Source of the DNA: Candidatus Odinarchaeota archaeon
GTDB lineage: Archaea > Asgardarchaeota > JAGGXT01
Assembly (NCBI GenBank): GCA_021162905.1
Contig: JAGGXT010000173.1
Coordinates: forward strand, 1-8,187
Reading direction: 5' to 3'
Length of the DNA stretch: 8,187 bases
Under the pieces are notes generated by a model that worked only from the letters and a program-made list of their open reading frames with translations, did no database searches and had not been told where the DNA came from. This document shows, in pieces, positions 1-7,556 of the stretch (position 1 is its first letter; the number at the start of each line of letters is the position of its first letter). The position numbers and the translations under genes were made by a program.

Positions 1-1370
1 ACCCACTTTATCAGCTTCACAAGCTCCTTTACCCTCTTCTTGACAGTCTTTGTTACCGTCTTCGTCTTCTTCACCCACTTCGTCTTCGTCTCCGTTATCT
101 TCTCAACAACTGTCTTCGCAACCTTCTTGGTCACCTCATAAACGTGAATCTTGTAGAGAACAATGCCGTTGCCGTCAATCATAGGTATCAGTGCGATATC
201 CAGCTTGCTGAGAATTATACCCAGCTTGTAAACAACATAAGGCAGGTCGTTAAGATTGTTTAAAATCTCGGCCACATCAACCAATATAGATGCTGGACAG
301 CCATCTTCAGTGAGCATATCCAAAAATTCAATCAGCGACAATTGCTCAATGTCCTCTTCCGAAATATCCTCCACAAACCTAACTTTCGGCACATAATCCT
401 GCTTCCTCACACTTTTCCTTTCCCTTAGCTTAACATCCAAGGATAAAACACCAAGACCCCTATGCTTACTGGCAATTATCGCCTTCTCCTCAAGATGTTC
501 CTTTCTGGCCTTCAACTCCTCGTAAATCTTAGACCTCCTCAATAAACCATCAACACTGTAAGAGCCCTCTATATGAGAACCCAGCTTGTTTACCTCCACA
601 GACAATGTAAAAACTTCATCAGCCGCAACAGGCTCAAAAGTCCCATCACCTCTAAATTCTGCCTTGATGAGAAACAAACGACTATCATCACCCTCAAATA
701 CAACCCTGGCCTTCCCATCACTACCAGTCACCGCTTTCCCTAAGTAAACAAAACTCTCATTACTACCATAATGCTTATAATGAAACACAACCTCCCTGCC
801 AACAATCGGCTTCCCCTCATCCTCAAGCCTCGCAAAAATTACAGTCTTGTTCAACATGGAATCCCTGTAGAACCCTATCCCCAGCCTCGGTATGTCCCTG
901 TGAACAATAAAACTAAACTCAACACGGCCAGCCCTTATAAGAAACGGCAACGGCTCAGATACCGCCTCAAGAACAACAACGTACTTCTCTCCAACCTTAA
1001 ACTTATCGGGAGATAATAAAAATTCAATGTCCGCAAAGCCAGTACCGTTAAATCTGCCCAACTTAGAAATGAGAACCCTTCCCTTGGAACTATCATATAC
1101 CCTTAAGGTATACCTGCCTTCTCCCTTCACAACAAGATGACATACATCGGTAATCGTCAGCCTGCCTAACGCATTCTCAACCTCATTACCCTTGCCGCTA
1201 ACAAAAATAGCCAGACCTGTCATGGGACCAACTGGTGAGGTGTACGCAACTATAAACTCGGCGTAGAGCAGTGAGAATACAAAAAGCCCTATGAATAAAA
1301 ACCTGTGTATATTCCTGCACCCTCTTCCAACTCTTATTCTAACCGAATTAAACACCCTCACCGCCCTCAC
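1..1370 (-). CDS. Predicted exported cell-surface protein with Ig-like region (5' part; C-terminus beyond the window)
   Basis: An uninterrupted minus-strand reading frame runs from an in-frame TGA at 1398-1400 to the left edge, giving 456 visible codons from the chosen GTG. Seen: a basic N-terminus with several Arg, then a hydrophobic stretch at about residues 24-43 (core FLFIGLFVFSLLYAEFIVAY), which fits a signal peptide or membrane anchor. Residues 45-160 are rich in alternating hydrophobic/polar (beta-like) sequence. Residues about 165-257 contain GKPIVGREVVF, a TGSDGKARVVFEG turn and a late AEFRGDGTFEP segment, the pattern of bacterial/archaeal Ig-like surface domains. A charged stretch follows, and the visible end (about residues 420-456) is dense in Lys, Thr and Val (TETKTKWVKKTKTVTKTVKK), like the stalks or linkers of archaeal surface proteins. 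GTG at 1370 is preferred because GAGGTG lies six bases upstream; GTGs at 1379, 1361 and 1355 are alternatives. The gene is visibly more GC-rich than the restriction operon. The family is not recognised; surface location is inferred from the signal-like segment. Confidence 0.8.
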   Translation of the reverse strand, partial: MRAVRVFNSVRIRVGRGCRNIHRFLFIGLFVFSLLYAEFIVAYTSPVGPMTGLAIFVSGKGNEVENALGRLTITDVCHLVVKGEGRYTLRVYDSSKGRVLISKLGRFNGTGFADIEFLLSPDKFKVGEKYVVVLEAVSEPLPFLIRAGRVEFSFIVHRDIPRLGIGFYRDSMLNKTVIFARLEDEGKPIVGREVVFHYKHYGSNESFVYLGKAVTGSDGKARVVFEGDDSRLFLIKAEFRGDGTFEPVAADEVFTLSVEVNKLGSHIEGSYSVDGLLRRSKIYEELKARKEHLEEKAIIASKHRGLGVLSLDVKLRERKSVRKQDYVPKVRFVEDISEEDIEQLSLIEFLDMLTEDGCPASILVDVAEILNNLNDLPYVVYKLGIILSKLDIALIPMIDGNGIVLYKIHVYEVTKKVAKTVVEKITETKTKWVKKTKTVTKTVKKRVKELVKLIKW

Positions 1371-1376
1371 GCCAAA

Positions 1377-1382
1377 CACCTC
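1377..1382 (-). promoter_or_regulatory. Ribosome binding site for the exported-protein gene
   Basis: On the minus strand GAGGTG is followed by six bases and GTG at 1370. This is the best-spaced site among several GTG candidates and decides the start. The last three bases of the site are themselves an in-frame GTG (1379), so a slightly longer product cannot be ruled out. Confidence 0.5.
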
Positions 1383-1407
1383 AAAAAGCTCAAACCCTCA
1401 AAGTCAA

Positions 1408-1415
1408 CTTAAAAA
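1408..1415 (-). promoter_or_regulatory. Candidate archaeal TATA box for the exported-protein gene
   Basis: Minus-strand TTTTTAAG, preceded by purine-rich GTAAGA as a possible BRE. With the usual archaeal spacing of about 25 bases, transcription would begin near 1387. That gives a leader of about 17 bases that still includes the GAGGTG ribosome site. A second identical TTTTTAAG lies at 1440-1447 and could serve instead or in addition. Such boxes are short and arise by chance in A/T-rich DNA. Confidence 0.35.
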
Positions 1416-1560
1416 TCTTACTATTATTCCCCTAAGCGGCTTAAAAACCCCGACAAAAGCAGCTAGAAGCAACCTAAAGGACAACTAAAAATCTAATACC
1501 ACGAAAAATAATTCTAAAAGTAAACTTAAGACAAGCTAGAACAAACCTAAAGACCAAACA

Positions 1561-1625
1561 ACTTTTTTCCCTCCTAGTAGGAATTTCGATAACCCACTTT
1601 TTTCCCTCCTAGTAGGAAAATCGAT
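1561..1625. repeat. Two 30-bp direct repeats, each with an 11-bp palindrome
   Basis: Copies at 1561-1590 and 1596-1625 match at 28 of 30 positions and are separated by five bases (AACCC). Each reads ACTTTTTTCCC, then the perfect palindrome TCCTAGTAGGA (1572-1582 and 1607-1617), then A-rich sequence ending in TCGAT. The differences are two bases just after the palindrome (TT versus AA). Palindrome centres are 35 bp apart, about 3.3 helical turns. Position between the end of res and the promoter of the left gene suits a protein-binding operator for that gene, but this is inference. A five-base gap is far too short for CRISPR spacers. Confidence 0.85.
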
Positions 1626-1680
1626 GCCACAACCCCCCCAAACAACTCTAAACACTCCCTCAACTAACCGAAATATCAAA

Positions 1681-1820
1681 AACAAAATAAAATAAGTAGT
1701 AATAACTAAAAAATTATATCATTATTTATTCTCAGAATTACTTGTATTCTCTATCACATTTTATCATCGTTTTTGTCTTAAACTTTTCTAACGGGTAAAC
1801 GTTCAAGAATAACACAAAAA
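1681..1820 (-). terminator. Possible T-rich termination region after res
   Basis: Directly after the res stop the minus strand has TTTTT (1816-1820). A short AACG...CGTT hairpin (1790-1803) follows, and then runs such as ATTTTTTAG (1707-1715) and TTATTTTATTTTGTTTTTG (1677-1695). Archaeal termination commonly uses T-runs on the non-template strand. No strong GC hairpin is present, so the exact site is not determined. Confidence 0.3.
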
Positions 1821-4799
1821 CTATGAATATGAAATAGTATCTCTAATTCTTTTGAATATATCATCAATTTTGTCAAACCAATATTTTCTATATCCTTCAG
1901 AAAGTCTGCTTTTGTCCGCTGTATACAAATAAAGGAAAACCTTGATTTTGAAACCATCAAATTCAAATACTTTTGGTGAGTCTACATCACCAAAAAACTT
2001 CCTGAACCAATCTACTTTATGTTCAAATTCTGTATGCTTAATCCCTTTTGGATCAACAAAAACAATGAAGTAGTCTTTTCCCTTACTAAACCAAAATATG
2101 AAATCTGGTTTAAATCTTCTCATTTTATTACTATCTGGATCATAGTAAGGAATATACACCTCATCCAAATGCTCATCTATCTTGCTAAACATCCAGCAAT
2201 CAACACTTATCTTATCTTTATTTTTCTCAAGGTAAGTTTCTAAATCTTTTATAAATTTTACTTCACTTTTTGCCTTTATTACGTGCTTTATATAGTTCAC
2301 TTTTTCTTTTTCCGAAAGAATAAGTGGAATGTAATAATGATTTACTATATTTTTTATTTTTAGGTCTTTGAAGCTTTCCTCCCTTGAAGCTCTTGCTAAC
2401 TTTTCTATTTCAGATGTATATTCATCCAATGAGATAATCCCCCTCTTAAGCATTGATTTTAACTCCGCCTTCCTTACTTCAGGATCTTTGAATTCAGAAA
2501 CTTTACTTATTTTTTCTTTTAGTTCGTCAATTTCCTCTTTCGTTTTTAGAAATACTATGATCCTTTTGAAGTGAATTATTTCGTCTTCTAACGGCTTAAA
2601 TTTATCCAACTCTTCAATATTGAGATTGAAGTGAGTTATCAATTTTTGTGTGGCTATTTTCAATGGTATATTTGTATCCCCAGAAATTATCTTATAATAC
2701 TCTTCTTTGTCACTAAAACTATTTTTTATATGAGTAAGAAGGTCTGGAGACAAATCATTTTGTATTATAAGGATTCTGTCATCAGTAGAAATGAAATACT
2801 CCCTAAGCACATTAAAAAGAGACTCTGAAATTAAGAATTTTTGAGGCTCTCTTTCTTGATATAATTTCTTTTTAGATACCTTGAAAACTGGGATAAGAAG
2901 AGTGCAGCGTTCAGCACCTTCATTTTTTCTTAGTTCAATTGTCTCCTTGATTTCTCTCTCCACTTTTAATGTAGCTATAACTTCAGACAAGGCATTTCTG
3001 TTTGTTCCAAATATAAACAAAGTCTCCAGCGGCTGAACATATTTGTTTATTTTCTGGAATAAGCCACAATCTTCTCCCCTGTTGTAAAGGTTTTTTAGTC
3101 TTCTCCTTTTACCTTTAATCGGCTCTATCCTTACACCTCTTCCAACAGATTGAATAATAAATTTCTTTGCTTCTGTTCCAACACCTATGTTTATGAAAAG
3201 AATAACGTTTGGTCTGTTAGAATCCCAGCCTTCATAGAAAGCCCTCGAACCCATTAAAATACTTATATCCTCTCTTTCATCAAGATTTTCAAAAATACTT
3301 TTATCTTCATAATGTTCTGTAACCACATAACCTTTATCCTTAAGGTTATCCTTTATCCACTTTATTGCATCCCCGATTTTAATTAGAGCAAAAGGTTTAT
3401 TACTAGTTTTTAGTTTAACTACTGCCTCTTGCCTCTTTCCAGGAATAAGTATAGCTTCGATATCCCCAAAACTCTCAGAATTGTAAACATGTTTTAAAAC
3501 GTCCTTAACTTTCAAGTTTTTAATTAAATTTTCGTCGATATTAATCGAAATGTTTTCATAGATTAATTGAGGAGTTCCTGAGAATTCTTGAACTAATTCA
3601 TCCTTTGCTTTTTCAAAAACTTCTTCATCTACATCACCTTTCCCTATTCTTTCTATTTCCTCAAAGAATAAAGTTAAATCAGGTTTTTCTCTTTTGGCCT
3701 CTGTTAAGTTTACAGTATTAACCAGAGTCAACATTAGAGGTTCATGGTAAACATTTTCAGCAATTTCCTTTATTTTCTCTTTGATCTTTTTAAGATAAGT
3801 AAGCAGAATTAAGGACTTTAAAACAATTTTCTGCTTCTCTTCTCTGTTGTAATCTTCCTTTTCCTTAAAAGCTCTTATTTCTTGCTTAAGTATGTAAATG
3901 TGCTTGCCGTACCCTTCTGAGATGAACCTCTCTAAGTTGAAATTATAAGCGGTTGTTACAACATCTCTCGGATCGATAAAAGTTGCCGAGAAATTGAATA
4001 AGAAACCGTTTCTTGACATAATAGAGTAAAACATTTGCCTTTTCGCTTCTTCCTTATCTCCTTTATGTGCTTCATCAAGAATTATATACCAGTTACCATT
4101 GTTCTCATAGTTTCTGAAATCAATCAGTTTCTCTTTTTGTTCATCACTTATTAAATCTGATCTGTAATAGAAAACTGTTATTTCGTTGAAAAATGGAATC
4201 AAACTTTCTCTTTTTACTTTATCATACTCGGTTAATTCTACAAGGTTTATTCTAAATCCTCTTTCTATTGCTAACTCATTAAACTCGTTAACATGTCTTC
4301 TCAGTTGATTAATTAAGTCATCCCTGTATGTAAGGATTAGTATATCCTTCTTCGGAATTTCTCCAAGTTCCATTAATTTCTTTAAAACTTCAACAAGTTT
4401 TACAATCAACAAAGTTTTACCACTTCCCGTTGCCATCCAGAAAGCAGCTCTGTTTATGAAATTACGGAATTTTATTCTATCATATTCGATTGGATAATAT
4501 TGCGGGAGAATGGATAAAACATCTCTGTTTACCTTAGAAACTTTTATATCTAAGTTTTTTTCTAAATCTTCGTCCAGACCATTGAGTTTATATCTTTGAT
4601 AAAATTTTAGTTTGTCTGCTTGGTTATCTTTGAAGTAAGAATATAAAACCTTAATGGCGTTCTTAAGAGCTTCCTGCTGGAAATTCCATAGCTTTTTACT
4701 CTTAGAAAAACTTGCAGTATCTAACATGCTCCAATTACTGGGCAAATTATCGAAATTTATGTCTTCAACCATTAATTGAAGGATTGGATGAATAATCAT
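1821..4799 (-). CDS. res: Type III restriction-modification system, restriction/helicase subunit (Res)
   Basis: A complete 992-residue protein, close to the usual length of Type III Res subunits. Res uses ATP and cuts DNA only in complex with Mod, typically about 25-27 bases from an unmethylated site. Seen: the Q-like segment WNFQQEAL (38-45), Walker A ATGSGKT (123-129), DEAH box LDEAH (241-245), motif III FSAT (270-273), EGWD (523-526) and arginine-finger motif QSVGRGVR (550-557). The charged helical region 740-830 probably links the motor to the nuclease. The C-terminal nuclease motif is PD (898-899) followed by D-P-K (916-918), i.e. PD-D-x-K. All catalytic motifs are intact, so an active enzyme is likely. 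ATG at 4799 is favoured over Met10 because it lies one base after the mod stop and has GGTGGGAG four bases upstream, implying translational coupling with mod. It ends in TAG. Confidence 0.97.
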   Translation of the reverse strand: MIIHPILQLMVEDINFDNLPSNWSMLDTASFSKSKKLWNFQQEALKNAIKVLYSYFKDNQADKLKFYQRYKLNGLDEDLEKNLDIKVSKVNRDVLSILPQYYPIEYDRIKFRNFINRAAFWMATGSGKTLLIVKLVEVLKKLMELGEIPKKDILILTYRDDLINQLRRHVNEFNELAIERGFRINLVELTEYDKVKRESLIPFFNEITVFYYRSDLISDEQKEKLIDFRNYENNGNWYIILDEAHKGDKEEAKRQMFYSIMSRNGFLFNFSATFIDPRDVVTTAYNFNLERFISEGYGKHIYILKQEIRAFKEKEDYNREEKQKIVLKSLILLTYLKKIKEKIKEIAENVYHEPLMLTLVNTVNLTEAKREKPDLTLFFEEIERIGKGDVDEEVFEKAKDELVQEFSGTPQLIYENISINIDENLIKNLKVKDVLKHVYNSESFGDIEAILIPGKRQEAVVKLKTSNKPFALIKIGDAIKWIKDNLKDKGYVVTEHYEDKSIFENLDEREDISILMGSRAFYEGWDSNRPNVILFINIGVGTEAKKFIIQSVGRGVRIEPIKGKRRRLKNLYNRGEDCGLFQKINKYVQPLETLFIFGTNRNALSEVIATLKVEREIKETIELRKNEGAERCTLLIPVFKVSKKKLYQEREPQKFLISESLFNVLREYFISTDDRILIIQNDLSPDLLTHIKNSFSDKEEYYKIISGDTNIPLKIATQKLITHFNLNIEELDKFKPLEDEIIHFKRIIVFLKTKEEIDELKEKISKVSEFKDPEVRKAELKSMLKRGIISLDEYTSEIEKLARASREESFKDLKIKNIVNHYYIPLILSEKEKVNYIKHVIKAKSEVKFIKDLETYLEKNKDKISVDCWMFSKIDEHLDEVYIPYYDPDSNKMRRFKPDFIFWFSKGKDYFIVFVDPKGIKHTEFEHKVDWFRKFFGDVDSPKVFEFDGFKIKVFLYLYTADKSRLSEGYRKYWFDKIDDIFKRIRDTISYS

Positions 4800-4800
4800 G

Positions 4801-7431
4801 TTACTCCCACCATATCAGGGGTTTTACTACCTTGTAGTCCAAATCTTTGATATTTATAGTCTCTCCATCTTCAAACTCAACATAATTTTCCGTAATCTTC
4901 TTTATCCATCTTCCCAGCAAATTAGAAAGAGTTTCAGCAATGTCTATGTTGGTGTAGAGTTTTTCAAGATTAACCTTAACCTTGTTATTTTTATAGTCAA
5001 CTTCTAATGCTTCCAGCAATTTCAAATCTTTCATGAAAATATACTGATTATAAGGATCTTGAGTAGGATCAAAAAATGGGTCAACATCAGCATACTTAAC
5101 TCTTCTTAAAGTATCCTCGTACTGTTCTAATTCGTAATATTTAAAGAAACCGCCTGCTTTTTTCCTGTTGTAGTTTTCTTTCACATCTTCGTCCTTTGAA
5201 ATTCCTGATGGGTCATAAGCTAAAACTTCCTTCATTCTTGGCAAAACAACTGTATAGAAGTGCTCACCCATTTCAATGCCAATCCATTTTCTTCCAAGTT
5301 TGTGAGCTACTGCTGTTGTTGTTCCAGAACCAAGGAAGAAGTCCATGACAAGATCGCCTGGATTTGAGGAAGCTTGAATGACTCTTTGAAGAAGTTGTTC
5401 AGAGTTTTCGGTTGGGAAGCCCCATGCAGAAGAATAGCCAGGAATGTCGGTCCAATTAGAATCTACTGGTTCTTTTTCAGTAGGAGGTAAATAGTATTCA
5501 ACAGTTATGTCGAATTCGTTTCCACATTTTGGACATTTATTCCACGCTCCTTCATAATGTAGGTACCCACATTTTCTACATCTTATTCTAATTTTCTTTT
5601 CATTAATTAATTGATCTATTTTATCTTGACTAAAAGTCCATGCTCTTCCATTTGGTGGGGACAACAATTTTCCAAAGATAATTCTTGGTTTACCTCCACC
5701 TCTCCCAGCAGTCATAGAGGTCATGTCATGCCATCTTTCCTTTTTAGGTTTTTTGAGTTTCTTGTAGATGGTGTTGAACACAAAGTTACTTGATATATTC
5801 TTAACAAAAAATATCAAACTATCTGTTGCAGTAGGCAATCGGTTTGCACCAAAGCCTTTTTTGACTATACGATTAACTAATATTTCATTCCTAAAATTCT
5901 CTTTCCCAAAAATATCATCCATTAAGAATCTAACATAATGATTTCCGTGATAATCGATTCTCACATAAATGCTTCCAGTGTCTTTCAAGATTTCCTTGGC
6001 TAATCTCAATCTATTCTCCATCATTGTAATCCAAGCAGAATCTAAGAATCTGTTAATGTACATTGTAAATTCGTTGCTTCCAGTGTTGAATGGTGGATCT
6101 ATGTAAATTAACTGAACTTTCTCTTTAAACTTAGGTAGAATAGTATTCAATGCCTGCCAGTTTTCACTTTTGATTAGCCAACCATCCAGCTCCTCATCCA
6201 AATTGTCAAATAAGCTCAAAATCTCAAGCTCCAAATCCTTAAAATATTTTGTATCAACTGGTAAGAATTGATATTCTGGATTTAATCCCCAGCCTTTAAG
6301 TGTGTTGATAAGAATATTCTTTGGGTCAAATTCTTCATCAATTAAATCTAATAAATACCATTCAACTATTTGATTTCTTATCTCTCCAGCTTTCTCGAAT
6401 CTTTCTCTATATGATTTATTATTAGATTTTATATCTTTCCACGTATCTAAATCCCTTTCAAACTCTTTCTTTTGCTCAATCAATCTCTTTATTATTTTTT
6501 CAAGAACATTTATCCCACCTTCTTTCTTAGCGATTCTATCTAATGTAATAACGTAATTGCTGTTCAAAACAAACTTTGGTTTTTGCCATATTTTAACTAG
6601 CTCATCTTCAAACTGTGCGATAAAATCAATTATCTTATAAGCTATCTCCTTCAAGACTTTCAACTGCTTAATTCTCCTCTCCGTAAATTGTGATTCACCA
6701 GAGTAAACATACTGATAAAGCCAGAGGTCAAACTGCTCTTTTAAAAATCGTCTTGCATTTTTGTTTATGAAATAATCTACTTCATTCTGCTTCTCAAAAA
6801 CTCTGAAGGCTTTTTCTAAAATCTCTTCATCTAAACTTATACCTTTCTTTTTCAGCTCCTTTAAAATTTCATCTACTTTCGTTTTCCTTCCTCTTTCAGA
6901 GTAAAGAACATAAAAGACAATTGTTCCATCCTCTCTAACTTCCTTCAACTTATAAATTAATTCTCTCTTCTCCCACGCTTTTTTATGTTGCAATTTTGAA
7001 ACATCAAAGAATATTTTTGTCCCATCAACCTCAACCTCCATGCTTTTCGGCTGAATATCAGTCTTAACATAATAGAGCATGTACGTTTTCCAGAACATTA
7101 CAACGTCTTTATTGTCCGTGTAAACTTTCTCATAAATTCTTTCACTAAAAGGAGTATGTCTGAAATAAATTGACCCACTCTCACTGAAATATCTCTTAAA
7201 AAAACTATAAAGTTTATCAAATAACTCCTCCCTAAATTCAGGAAACTCCTTTGTTCTTTCATTTATTTCTTCCTGTAACAATTTGAAAATTTTATCGAAA
7301 TATTTTGATTTTATCCTCATTAAATTTATATACCCAGATACCCCTTCAACTTCTGCACCTATGAAAACATCTTTTAAAGCCTCAAAGAATCTGGATTCTG
7401 AATCTTGAATTATTACTTTTCTGTTTCTCAT
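4801..7431 (-). CDS. mod: Type III restriction-modification system, DNA methyltransferase/specificity subunit (Mod)
   Basis: A complete 876-residue protein that would recognise the target and transfer methyl groups from S-adenosylmethionine to DNA, most probably to adenine N6. Motif order is beta class: DPPF catalytic motif IV (IDPPFNTGS, 444-452), GSIYVRID (486-493), a recognition region at about 510-660, then FPTENSEQLL (672-681) and SAM-binding motif I DFFLGSGTTT (697-706). Inside the recognition region Cys618, Cys621, Cys633 and Cys636 form a CxxC-11-CxxC zinc-ribbon-like knuckle. The first about 410 residues precede motif IV, whereas classical enzymes such as EcoP15I have it near residue 120. 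This N-terminal part is Lys/Glu-rich and mostly helical by appearance, with no motif I recognise. ATG 7431 is chosen because an in-frame TAG lies at 7438-7440 and purine-rich GAGAGG is nine bases upstream. Followed one base later by res. Confidence 0.96.
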   Translation of the reverse strand: MRNRKVIIQDSESRFFEALKDVFIGAEVEGVSGYINLMRIKSKYFDKIFKLLQEEINERTKEFPEFREELFDKLYSFFKRYFSESGSIYFRHTPFSERIYEKVYTDNKDVVMFWKTYMLYYVKTDIQPKSMEVEVDGTKIFFDVSKLQHKKAWEKRELIYKLKEVREDGTIVFYVLYSERGRKTKVDEILKELKKKGISLDEEILEKAFRVFEKQNEVDYFINKNARRFLKEQFDLWLYQYVYSGESQFTERRIKQLKVLKEIAYKIIDFIAQFEDELVKIWQKPKFVLNSNYVITLDRIAKKEGGINVLEKIIKRLIEQKKEFERDLDTWKDIKSNNKSYRERFEKAGEIRNQIVEWYLLDLIDEEFDPKNILINTLKGWGLNPEYQFLPVDTKYFKDLELEILSLFDNLDEELDGWLIKSENWQALNTILPKFKEKVQLIYIDPPFNTGSNEFTMYINRFLDSAWITMMENRLRLAKEILKDTGSIYVRIDYHGNHYVRFLMDDIFGKENFRNEILVNRIVKKGFGANRLPTATDSLIFFVKNISSNFVFNTIYKKLKKPKKERWHDMTSMTAGRGGGKPRIIFGKLLSPPNGRAWTFSQDKIDQLINEKKIRIRCRKCGYLHYEGAWNKCPKCGNEFDITVEYYLPPTEKEPVDSNWTDIPGYSSAWGFPTENSEQLLQRVIQASSNPGDLVMDFFLGSGTTTAVAHKLGRKWIGIEMGEHFYTVVLPRMKEVLAYDPSGISKDEDVKENYNRKKAGGFFKYYELEQYEDTLRRVKYADVDPFFDPTQDPYNQYIFMKDLKLLEALEVDYKNNKVKVNLEKLYTNIDIAETLSNLLGRWIKKITENYVEFEDGETINIKDLDYKVVKPLIWWE
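4804..4811 (-). promoter_or_regulatory. Ribosome binding site for res, inside the end of mod
   Basis: GGTGGGAG is formed by the last Trp-Trp-Glu codons of mod and lies four bases (TAAC) before the res ATG. It supports ATG 4799 and coupled translation of the two subunits. Confidence 0.6.
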
Positions 7432-7440
7432 CCTCTTCTA

Positions 7441-7446
7441 CCTCTC
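7441..7446 (-). promoter_or_regulatory. Ribosome binding site for mod
   Basis: GAGAGG lies nine bases before the ATG at 7431. A second AGAGG (7432-7436) touches the ATG and is too close to serve. Spacing is acceptable and no other start is available before the in-frame TAG. Confidence 0.45.
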
Positions 7447-7457
7447 AACTCTCTTCA

Positions 7458-7464
7458 ATTTAAG
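7458..7464 (-). promoter_or_regulatory. Weak TATA-like element upstream of mod
   Basis: Minus-strand CTTAAAT centred about 30 bases before the mod ATG would give an almost leaderless transcript. TAGATATTTG (7475-7484) would give about 25 bases of leader, enough for the ribosome site. Neither is a strong match, so the mod promoter is not settled. Confidence 0.2.
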
Positions 7465-7556
7465 ACTTTTCATTCAAATATCTAATTTCTCCTTTCAAAA
7501 ACTTTAATTATTATTCTCGCCTAGCTCTTGCTTACGGATAAAATGTTATTGGTTTA

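Larger units (their letters stand above)
1371..1820. other. Intergenic region between res and the exported-protein gene
   Basis: About 450 bases with no convincing gene on either strand. It holds the likely promoter and ribosome site of the left gene, the pair of 30-bp repeats (1561-1625), a run of seven C (1633-1639) and, nearest res, A/T-rich DNA with T-runs on the minus strand. No tRNA, no CRISPR array and no intact mobile-element end could be seen. Confidence 0.7.
7438..7473 (-). other. Eleven-codon upstream ORF in frame with mod
   Basis: ATG at 7473 opens MKSLKLKRVER and stops at TAG (7438-7440), seven bases before the mod ATG and in the same frame. A TGA immediately precedes its ATG. 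It is very basic, as is the start of Mod (MRNRK). It could be a small leader ORF, a remnant of a longer Mod N-terminus closed by a TAG, or chance; it has no well-spaced ribosome site. Confidence 0.2.

Noticed and set aside
771..1016. Plus-strand open frame of 81 codons
   Set aside because: It lies antisense within the exported-protein gene, has Asn/Lys/Pro-rich low-complexity content, and lacks a ribosome site; the minus frame is the one that makes protein sense.
1291..1488. Plus-strand open frame of 65 codons
   Set aside because: It is antisense to the signal-peptide region and promoter of the left gene, with Thr/Asn/Pro-rich content typical of a shadow frame.
1561..1625. A two-repeat CRISPR array
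   Set aside because: The gap between copies is only five bases, no further copies follow, and no cas genes are present.
1561..1625. Repeats as intrinsic terminators for res
   Set aside because: The palindrome has a one-base centre, leaving only three to six stem pairs once an RNA loop is allowed, and the T-runs lie on the plus strand, opposite to the direction of res transcription.
1704..1770. Archaeal C/D-box small RNA (GATGATA ... CTGA on the minus strand)
   Set aside because: The C box is imperfect and no D' box is present between the C and C' candidates, so the pattern is too loose.
1778..1966. Minus-strand 62-codon frame overlapping the end of res
   Set aside because: It overlaps the conserved res C-terminus in another frame and has no ribosome site or recognisable content.
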